Part shown: piece by piece, positions 55,090 to 64,000 of the stretch
Numbering within the stretch: the stretch's first letter is position 1
Layout of the letters: every line of letters starts with the position of its first letter
Assembly (NCBI RefSeq): GCF_932526225.1
Contig: NC_064048.1
Span: 2,929,597-2,993,596, forward strand
Direction of reading: 5' to 3'
DNA length: 64,000 nucleotides
From: Nematostella vectensis
Lineage: Eukaryota > Cnidaria > Anthozoa > Actiniaria > Edwardsiidae
The notes under the pieces: model-generated
What the model saw: the letters and a program-made list of their open reading frames with translations, nothing else
The model's database searches: none
What the model was told of the DNA's origin: nothing
Translations under genes and position numbers: made by a program

Positions 55090-56390
55090 ACGTGGGATAT
55101 CCGTGAACAGCGCAAGGTCCAGATATCCCGTGGACAGCGCCAGATCCAGATTTTCCTGTTTACAGCGCCAGAGCCAGATCTCCCCGTGGACAGCGCCCGA
55201 ACCTTTTCCCCCCGTGGATAGCGCCAGAGCCGGTCCCCCCATGGACAGAGCTAGAGCAAGATCCCCCCGTGGACGGCGCCAGTTCAAGATTTCCTTGTTG
55301 ACAGAGCCAGATACCACGGTGGACAGCGCCAGAGCCAGATACCCCCGTGGACATCGCAAGAGCCAGATCCCCCCGTGGACAAGAGTAAGATCCCCCGTGG
55401 ACAGAGCCAGATCCCCCCGTGGTACAGCGCCAGAGCAAGACCCCCCCCCCCCCCCACCCCCGTGGACAGTGCCAGAGCAAGAAACCCCCGTGGACAGCGC
55501 CAGATCCCCCCGTGGACAGCGCCAGATCCCCCCGTGGACAGAGCCAGATCCCCCCGTGGACAGAGCCAGATCCCCCCGTGGACAGTGCCAGAGCAAGAAA
55601 CCCCCATGGACAGCGCCAGAGCAAGACCCCCCCGTGGACAGTGCCAGAACCAGATTTCCTTTTGACAGTGCCAGGGCCAGATACCACGGTGGACAAAGCC
55701 AGAGCCAGATACCCCGTGGACAGCGCAAAAGCCAGATCCTCCCGTAGACAAGAGCAAGATCCCCCCGTGGACAGCACCAGAGCCAAATCCCCCCGTGGAC
55801 AGCGCCATAGCAAGAAACCCCCGTGGACAGTGTCAGAGCAAGATCCCCCCGTGGACAGCGCCAGAACCAGATTTCCTTATTGACAGAGGCAGAGCCAGAT
55901 ATCATGGTGGGAAGCGCCAGAGCCAGATATCCCGTGGACAGCGCAAAAGCCAGATCCCCCCGTGGACAGCGCAAAAGCCATATCCCCCCGTGGACAAGAG
56001 CAAGATCGCCCCGTGGACAGCGCCATAGCAAGAAACCCCCGTGGACAGCGCCATAGCAAGAAACCCCCGTGGACAGTGTCAGAGCAAGATCCCCACGTGG
56101 ACAGTGTCAGAGCAAGATCCCCCTGTGGACAGCGCCAGAACCAGATTTCCCTATTGACAGAGCCAGAGCCAGATATCATGGTGGGAAGCGCCAGAGCCAG
56201 ATACCCCGTGGACAGCGCAAAAGCCAGATCCCCCCGTGGACAGCGCAAAAGCCATATCCCCCGTGGACAAGAGCAAGATCGCCCCGTGGACAGCACCAGA
56301 GCCAGATTTCCTTGTTGACAGAGCCAGATCCCCACCCCACCCCGTGAACAGCGCCAGAGCCAAATACCCCCATAGAGCGCTAGATTCTTC
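55090..56390. repeat. Variable minisatellite CCGTGGACAGCGCCAGAGC
   Basis: About 45 units of 22-30 bp, core CCCCGTGGACAGCGCCAGAG followed by CAAGAT or CCAGAT and a C-run of variable length. Long ORFs on both strands across this block change frame with C-run length and have no leader or splice context; they are not genes. Confidence 0.85.
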
Positions 56391-58082
56391 CATGAAGATC
56401 TGATTGTGTACTGTACAGAATGATTTCCTCTGTGACAAACGTTAATTTTGGGGGCTTTCAAACTATTGTGATATTTTGTGTCCGTTTTTAGAAAATTACT
56501 TGCTATCAGTTTTTTGTTAATATATTTCGGATACAATTTCACAGCAATGACTAAGGGCAATATCACAAATTGTATCTACCCAATCTGAAATAAATTTGTT
56601 AGTATCAATGTGTCCTAATTGTCCTATCCATCCTTGTGAATAAAACCGTTATGGTTTTTCTGTGGCGTGTCACATGCTAACATGAATAAGCGCTGATTAT
56701 TGTGTTCCAACAATAATCAACCGTAGTTGAGTTAGGTCTTCGTAGAGGAACGGACATTGATAAAAAACGATGCCTATCAAGTGCTTTTCCAAGCTGAATG
56801 TCACGAATTGTTTGGACACAGACCTGAACCTGAACAGCAAATCAAACAGTGCGGAACATTACCATTTTTGGTTATATCGATTTACCTACTTATTATGCAA
56901 ATATTCAAAATGGCCGCGCGGAGTTTGAAACTTGAATTTGTTTTGTTAGCGAGACGTCGCATCGCAAAAACCGACCAAAACAGCAAAATATCCTGCTCTA
57001 TACCAAGTTTGATATTTGATTGATGAGTTCCTGTGCTCGAAAGTAAAATATCGTTTGGGAAACCTTTTCAAATTGAGCGCTTTTATTGGAGACTGCCGTA
57101 AAATCGAACTCTCTTCGTAATGTTTACGTTTAGAAAAAGAGAAATATGAGTGTGATGGACCAAATTCTACGGCTTAGGACCTTGACAGGACTAAACTAGG
57201 ATAAATGAGGATCATGGCATACTAAAACAATTTTCACCACAAGCCGAAACGAGTGCCCACAGGGTATGGTGAAAGTTGAGAAGAGCGGAGGTTGAATTGT
57301 GAGGACGAAAGTGCGAGTCAAGGCCCAACGTCTATACAACAGGGAAAAATCGCCGAAGAATAGGTATGAAAATTTGTGTCAACATTTAGCCGAAAAGCAT
57401 TTTACCCTACCCTTGTCTCTCGGGGGTTCGCTTCTTATCATTCTTTAGCTAAATGTCTTGCCCTGCGACCACCACAACAACATGGGGGGGGGGGGGGCAC
57501 TCTAGCTGTAAACATGACTGTTGGTTTCGACAGATACGAACATTTTATGCCCCCAAAAGAACGGAACCGCGCCACCCCTAAGAATATACCTGCATCTGAA
57601 CACCAAGAATAGATAGCCTCCCCCTTCCCCCCAAAAAAGTAACCCAAATCTGAGTTCTATTCGTAAAACATACAAAAGCTTGAAACTTGCCAGTCCCGTA
57701 AAAAAGTTTTAGAAGGAAAATTTGCTTATCAAATTTAATTTATTTTTATTCCCTTTTATAAAAAAAACCTCTATCCTCCTCACCTCCAAGGCCCTAGTCA
57801 TAAAACCCGGTACAATTTTACTTCCTTGTCTTCGCACCTTGTGTGAGCACACCATATGTGACATGCCCTCAGTCATCACAACCTCACTCCCCTTACCATG
57901 CATTTCTCAACCTTTAATTTTACACTCTATGCCTTTTCCTATTTGTCTGCACACACCATAAAATAGCCCTCATTGAGTAAGTGCATTACATAGCCACTCA
58001 AACCAGTGCCCCCCCTAAAATCTAATGCTAGAGGGGCATAATATGTTAAAATAAGCATTTGTGATAAGAACTTTTTGATGAA

Positions 58083-59000
58083 TTAGCCCCCCCTACTCAT
58101 CCTCAAAAATACCCAAACCTGAGTTCTATACATAAAATATACCAAGCATAGAAACTTACCTCCCAAATAAATAACCAAACCTAAATTCTATAGCCCAAGC
58201 ATACAAAATCTTGCTATAAGGGAGCTTCAACTCTCAGATTTGCTTATTAAATAAAATCAATTTTATTCCATTTTCATAAAAAAGACAACAAACAAACTCT
58301 GTGCAATAGGCACTGAGATAAAAAATGCTCCTGAAGTATCACCAAATATAAATATTTATTTTCCATACAGTATGATATCTATGACTGCACAATCATACTC
58401 CTAGAATCTCCAAGGCCTAGTAATCAAACCTGGTACAACAGGGGTAAAAAGAAGGGCATAATGTGCTAAAATAAGCATTTGCGATAAGGACTTTTTGTCA
58501 AATTACCCCCCCCCCCCAAAAAAAAAATACCCAAACCTGAGTTCTATACATAAAATATACCAAGCATAGAAACTTACCTCCCAAATAAATAACCAAACCT
58601 AAATTCTATAGCCCAAGCATACAAAATCTTGCTATAAGGGAGCTTCAACTCTCAGATTTGCTTATTAAATAAAATCAATTTTATTCCATTTTTATAAAAA
58701 AGACAACAAACAAACTCTGTGCAATAGGCACTGAGATAAAAAATGCTCCTGAAGTATCACCAAATATAAATATTTATTTTCCATACAGTATGATATCTAT
58801 GACTGCACAATCATACTCCTAGAATCTTCAAGGCCTAGTAATCAAACCTGGTACAAGAGGGGTAAAAAGAAGGGCATAATATGCTAAAATAAGCATTTGC
58901 GATAAGGACTTTTTGTCAAATTAGCCCCCCCCCCCAAAAAAAAATACCCAAACCTGAGTTCTATACATAAAATATACCAAGTATAGAAACTTACCTCCCA
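58083..59000. repeat. 418-bp tandem repeat
   Basis: ACCCAAACCTGAGTTCTATA starts at 58111, 58529 and 58946, and the sequence between is nearly identical. More diverged copies are at 57641-58082 and 59000-59720. Each unit has a poly-C/poly-A junction. No coding content. Confidence 0.85.
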
Positions 59001-60500
59001 AACAATTACTCAAACCTATATACCCCAAACATATAAATTCTTAATATCACTATAGTTTTAAAGGGGAGCTTCAACACTCAGACTTGCCTATCAAATCAAA
59101 TTAATTTAATTCCCTTTTTATAAAAAAAAGACTCTTTGCGCATATAATAGAAACTGGCGAGAAAAAAATAAGCCTGAAGTATCACCAGATATGAATAGAT
59201 ATTTTCCATATGATATCTGCTCTAGTGAAGCTTGGAGCCTCTGGTACCCAGGGTATGACTATACTCCCATTCTCCTATCATCTCCAAGCCTAGTAATCAA
59301 ACATGGTACAAGTTTACTTCATCTTCACAACCTGTGTCAGCACCCCCAATTAGACATACCCTTTGTCACCACCCCTTTGCCCTTACCATGCCTTTTCCTC
59401 ACCCTAGTTTACACTTTATGCCTTTTTCCATTTGTCTGCACACACAATGAAATACACCCTCAATGGCTCTAACTTGGTGTTAGAACCTGTGTATTAAGCA
59501 CGATTTTTGTCACAAAACTTCCTTTTTTTAATAAAATGAATCATGATGAAAACAGAGCTGGATACAATGAAGTCCTTTGGGGATGGTTCTGACACTGAGG
59601 TATACATACACCCCTCATTGAATAAGCACATTACATAGCCCCTCAAACAAGTGCCCCCTCTAGAATCCATTTATAAAAAAAGCCATAATGTGAGCATTTG
59701 TGGTAAGGACTTTTTTTTACAACGAGTAATAGCAAAGTAATGCAGCAATGAATAATGACTGCCATCCCTGAGATTTACTGATCATAGCAAATCTATTTAT
59801 TCCAGGATCAAATATAAACATTTAAACAGTACTTTCATGTAGTGTCTTTAAATTGCATACAATAAACAGTGACTCGCGGCCAATCTGTATACGATTTAGC
59901 TTCATTTTTTTTTAATGAGACTCGCTGCCATTCTGTATAAGATTCATTTTAGTTTCAATATCCCAGCTAAAATTTTTCTTGGAGTGTCTTCATTCCGAGT
60001 GCGAAAGCAAGATAAATCCAGGGAAATTTTGTGCATTTGTATGACTTGATTAAAACGTACAACTAGATAATTGGTGATCCATGTTATAGCCTGCTAGCAG
60101 TGGCTTACCCTTCCGCTTTCATTACAGTACGATTCGGTGAAGTCGTAAAAATAACCCTGCAAATGAGGTCTGTTGCCGATGAGAAACAACACAAATAGGG
60201 TATATATGACGCACTGAGTCGGTGAAATCCCTGCTTAAACAGATAAGAAGAAATCACTGCTAGCAAAGAGTTAAAAAGCGGCGTTTAACATGATTTTCCC
60301 GATTCAACGGAACCGCCATTTTGTTTTCCCACTCTGAGTTGAGGCGTGTCCGCGTGAGACTGGGCATAGTAATACTCATCTCTGATTGGTTAATCAGATT
60401 GTTTATCAAATATAACCAAAAATGGTAATGTTCCGCACTGTCAAACTGTAGGTTTTAAAAAGTGGTTATTCATAGTGCGCCAATGTTGAAAATGTTTTAC

Positions 60501-60645
60501 CTGCACCGGCCAGAACCAGCTTTGGTGAATCTCTCACCCCCAAGGAACGGAGATGCTTCTTGATATCTTGTGTGCAGTTTGTGATATTCAGGCACCGCAC
60601 TATACCAGGGTTGTCTTTACTAGCGCAACACGCCCCGCCTAGGAA
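60501..60645 (-). pseudogene. Exon-like fragment in the right foldback arm
   Basis: Minus-strand 145-bp open segment bounded by an acceptor (ATACTCTCAG) and a donor (GCAG|GTAAAA). It encodes 48 residues with a normal, non-repetitive composition (FLGGACCASKDNPG, CLNITNCTQDIKKH, SPKLVLAGAG). The left-arm counterpart (about 54796-54907) is shortened and interrupted by stops. Looks like a captured or ancestral coding exon; the protein is not recognised. Confidence 0.4.
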
Positions 60646-61943
60646 CTGAGAGTATGAGCAAAAAGCTATATTCTCACTAAAACTGTGCAAAACGGACAGC
60701 AAGAAGAAACCAGTGTATAAACACTTATAGAACGTACCTGGTACTGGTATGAAAAACTATCTGTTTATTGCCAACTGTCAATATCACAAGATATGTAACT
60801 TCCGCTCCGTAAGGAATAAAATCCATCATTCGATAACTTCGATGGCTTACTATTTCAAACAATCCTTACGGTTGGGCATTATTTATTTTATTCTATTCCA
60901 AAATAAGGAATCAGATTTTTTTATGAGTTGCTCTTTCTGTTTTCTCTTCTTTTTTTTGCGTTGTGTTTTAGAAACTTTGGGATTCCTGTGTGCGCTGCCG
61001 GTGGAAGCACCATAAAAAACATTCCGAGATCGCAAGCCGAAGCGTTTTTATGCGCTTGTAGGGGAATAAGCATTGATAAAAAACGATGCCTATCAAGTAC
61101 TTTCCCAAGCTGAGGTGAGGAAAATTCGATACCACTTAATTTGTTGTTTTGATCTATGTTACGAATTGTCTGGACACAAACATTGGGCAAGACTAGTCAT
61201 AATCTATTCAAATACGTGTTTTGCCTTAATCATCTCGCACAAAGAAGACTGCAAGTGATAACACACATATTTGTTGGTCCTCAAATTTGTTTTCAGCGTT
61301 GTTTTGAGGTGGGGGCGTCGGCAAAAGCCAAATTTCCCTGCCAATTTAGCTGTTGGTGTAACAGTTGGAACAAGTTTGAAAGGTCAATAACCTGTGAAGT
61401 GTTGTATCTTCTTGGCGCTCTCAGCGCTCTGGATTTTATTATCCCCAAAATTTTATTTCAGATTCTAGGCAAGTAAGTGACTGTCTTTTCAGGAAAAATA
61501 ACCATTTTTGATAGAGCAATGTACCAGATGCGACTTTTAAGGCCTCAATTTGTCGGTTTGACGATCGTGCAAAATGATGGATGCGAGGCTATATTTGAGA
61601 AAATCTGTCAAATATTCTATTTTAACTGGATTAAGCCGAGATTAAAATAATATTGAGAGCACATATCCTGGTTGCCTCCTGTGGTGTTGTTGTGTTTCTG
61701 CGCTGTTTATTTTTCGCACTGCAGGTAGCGATACTTGGTTCAAATTTTGTAGTGTTTTTCGGGGTCATGCCGAGAAAAATAAGGAAAAATCCATAAAATA
61801 TTTAATATTCGTTAGATTTTCAAAAGAAACACATTTTTGTAATCAGGAGACAAATATAAGTCTATAGACAAATTATTGAAAAATAATTTTTTTGAGTATT
61901 GCATTTCATCTTGAATGGATTAGCGGAGCGCTTCTTAAATAAT

Positions 61944-63349
61944 GTCAAATTGGAGCGTAGAGATAAGAGCGTAACCTCCGTTACCACATTTTTTCCAAGA
62001 TCAAAAATAATCAGTGGGTTGTGAACTTTAAAGGTTTTACAACTGACTGGTGTGAACGAAATACAATATAGATATTTCTGCTAAGCGTGGATTCGAAGAC
62101 GTGACATCAACAGATTGTTTAAAAAATAACCTCCGTTACCCTGTGTCACCGCATAACCTCCGTTACCGCGAGTTTGGGATAGTCAGCTTCTGGTCAAACA
62201 AGTCTGCTTTTTTTAACCTTAGTGGGATGTTTAGAGCCTACAAATATATTTTAAAGATTTGAGTTTTTTGGGGTTCTTTTCGGTTAGTTCGAGGCTCATT
62301 TGCATCCAGCAAAATGCTCTTTTAGTCAAATATAGTACTCATCGAGGTCGAGTTTACTGCACTCAAATGAAGATAATAGAATAGGAAGTGCATTTCACAA
62401 GTTTTCAGGTGAAGATACCTGCATTTTGGCTTTATGCGATCGTAAACTAAAATTTTTAACGGAGGTTACGGAAAGATGAAAGCACAAAAGAGCATGTCTT
62501 ATCTCCTTACAGAGGAGATATTTGAGCTCTTTACTGGAAAAAAGTTCCTAATACTCTATCTCTTATCTAGTTATGCCGCGCAACAATGTATATACCCAGC
62601 GCACACTTAATATTTTTCCATTGGCGAAATTGTTAGTTTTGCTCAGTTCTATGTGCAAGTTAGGTATCGACTCAAAACTCTGCAAAAGAGAAACCTTAAC
62701 AAAGCATCAGCGCACTGCAAATTAATAACAAAACATCGAAGTATCCGAATCAATTAAGTTCTTCCTTACTTATGGGAAATTTCAATTTTTTTTTTTGAAA
62801 ATGTTTAATGATCAGTAACGCAAGAAGTAACGGAGGTGACTTTTACCCAAGTATGATGATTTATGTACTTTTATCCACTTTTTTGTCTTTCTTATAAAGC
62901 GGAATTTATTAGAATGATACCGAAGTGCCTAGCATGTGGCTACAAGATTTCTATGTTCTCTTCCAGGTTTGTTTGCGTTTTCATTATTTCCAGCAAGTCA
63001 GTTGACTGGTTAGCGTATACTTCCTTCAATGAATTCTTAGTAGTTTATATTTTCAATCATTAAATGTTTTATTTTTCTTTCAATAGCTATATTATTGAAA
63101 TAAGTACAAAAGTCTCTCTGTTATTAAGTGTAGTGGCATTCTACTAGTGACCTAATCAGTGGAACAAACCGGCAATTCTGCTTTTTTGTTAAATGATAAA
63201 AGACGGTTGTCCAAAAATGGGTCTTTCCCGTGTTTTTAAAATAAGACAACCCTTTTTTGTCATTTATCATTTTAAAATGGTCACATGAAAAAGGTACCTT
63301 TTTGCAGAATAATACGGACAGGTTTGCCGTCTTTTTGCAGATATAGCAG
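61944..63349. other. Right flank of the foldback structure, no gene seen
   Basis: Contains five copies of the motif TAACCTCCGTTAC in both orientations (61971, 62127, 62153, 62457, 62828) and otherwise AT-rich sequence. Short ORFs lack support. Confidence 0.45.
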
Positions 63350-63611
63350 GCCCGTACCCAGGATTTTTCTTGGGGGGGGGGGGGGGGGTGCAAAATCCGA
63401 AAAAGTGGACCTAAAAAGGGTTTTTTTTTATGTCTTTGCAGTATCTCCACGGGACGTATATGGTCGGATTTGGATCGGAGTGACCAGACTTATGCTTTAT
63501 AGTTTTGTCTACAAATAGCACGTCTATTAACAACCAAAAGTGGACTTTCGGCCGTTGTGGGGGGTGGGGGGGGGGGGGGTGCGTCCCTGCACCCCCCTGG
63601 GTACGGGCCTG
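63350..63611. mobile_element. Short inverted-repeat element (GCCCGTACCCAGG type)
   Basis: AGGCCCGTACCCAGG at the left and CCTGGGTACGGGCCT at the right are perfect complements, each followed inward by a G or C tract. Same family as 3303-3615. Non-coding, about 262 bp. Confidence 0.75.
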
Positions 63612-63907
63612 TATAGAATGAGCTCATAAAATATCGACAATTTCGATCATCGGTCTATTTCACGGATAAGAACAAAAACGGCGACCTTTTCTCTAAGCTT
63701 TCTAGAAAGCAGAAAGTCGGAAATTATGTACATTTCCTGTTAGCAGCATATAATACAAAGTAAAACACATAAGGGTTACTTTTTTCCCACTTTAGACTCG
63801 ATTTAACATCACATCAAAATCGGTAACCTTTTTCGTCTTTAATAAACAACTATAAAGACTGAAAAGGGTACCTTTGTTTACTTGGCGTTCATTTGTAGGT
63901 TAGATAG

Positions 63908-63985
63908 TTTAACGGCGTCACAAGCCCCCCATGAACCGGGGGGTTTAACGGCGTCACAAGCCCCCCATGAACCGGGGGGTTTAAC
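63908..63985. repeat. 36-bp tandem repeat at the right edge
   Basis: Two full copies and the start of a third of a unit beginning TTTAACGGCGTCACAAGCCC, with a small CCCCCCATGAACCGGGGGG hairpin. Confidence 0.85.
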
Positions 63986-64000
63986 AGTCATTGGGCGGTT

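Larger units (their letters stand above)
53469..61943. mobile_element. Large foldback (inverted-repeat) structure
   Basis: Two arms of about 1.5 kb, 53469-54969 and 60441-61943, are highly similar in opposite orientation, from TTAAGAAGCGCTCCGCTAAT at the outer ends to CAGTTTGA-type sequence at the inner ends. The roughly 5.5-kb spacer holds minisatellites (55090-56390), a partial third copy of arm sequence (56754-56812), a second perfect 31-bp inverted repeat (56847-56877 against 60410-60440) and a 418-bp tandem repeat. No transposase frame is recognised. A foldback transposon or an inverted duplication are both possible. Confidence 0.75.

Noticed and set aside
54931-56566. Long ORFs (up to 366 residues) across 55090-56390 on both strands
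   Set aside because: Pure minisatellite of variable unit length; the frames shift with C-run length and there is no leader, splice context or conserved composition.
60749-61015. ORF MKNYLFIANCQ in the foldback arm, also present at 54413-54694
   Set aside because: Conservation between the two copies only reflects the inverted repeat; it runs through low-complexity T tracts and has no domain.

Overview
The window is animal (metazoan) genomic DNA. Genes have many short exons with GT/AG introns, there are AATAAA poly(A) signals, no bacterial operon structure, and plenty of small inverted-repeat transposons and minisatellites. Every gene I can reconstruct encodes a secreted, low-complexity protein: signal peptide, then a charged (usually acidic) pro-region, then dibasic KR/RR sites, then a Cys-, Gly-, Pro- or Trp-rich mature part. 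This prepro design and composition recall cnidarian nematocyst-capsule or thread proteins (minicollagen and cnidoin types) or other extracellular fibre, glue or cuticle proteins. I therefore favour an anthozoan cnidarian. That is inference: no conserved housekeeping gene is present to fix the taxon, and shell-matrix-like proteins of other invertebrates are an alternative.

Layout. (1) 927-14580, minus: a 13-exon gene (one small exon tandemly duplicated) for a Gly/Trp/Tyr- and Gln/Met/Pro-rich precursor. Its introns carry several MITEs and one 200-N gap (6418-6617). (2) 15559-18199, plus: an acidic, Cys-rich secreted protein with two phase-compatible terminal exons. (3) 18894-22610, minus: an uninterrupted 1238-residue silk-like Gly/Ala protein. 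(4) 23139-23795, minus: a basic Cys-rich protein sharing the PPKFKFK motif with the large locus further right. (5) 24431-26244, minus: a two-exon Cys-Gly-rich acidic protein. (6) 26922-30012: a 25-bp minisatellite and foldback elements. (7) 30282-31863, plus: a three-exon protein ending in an extreme Cys/His tail. (8) 33263-33550, plus: a small acidic secreted ORF or leader exon. (9) 35823-49729, plus: the most striking locus. One leader exon (signal peptide plus acidic pro-region) is followed by five homologous modules (A-E), each with its own stop, 3'UTR intron and poly(A) signal but with no leader exon that I could find. All coding junctions are phase 1. (10) 50708-51853, plus: a three-exon protein with 33 consecutive prolines. 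(11) 51999-64000: no convincing host gene, but a large foldback structure (two arms of about 1.5 kb, 53469-54969 and 60441-61943), minisatellites and MITEs.

Taken together, this looks like a cluster of genes for a cross-linked extracellular or capsule material. The proteins would be secreted, trimmed at dibasic sites that often fall near the start of exons, and joined through very many cysteines, with Gly-, Ala- and Pro-rich stretches giving elastic or rod-like segments. The material itself is not identified by the sequence. I saw no tRNA, rRNA, CRISPR or viral gene.
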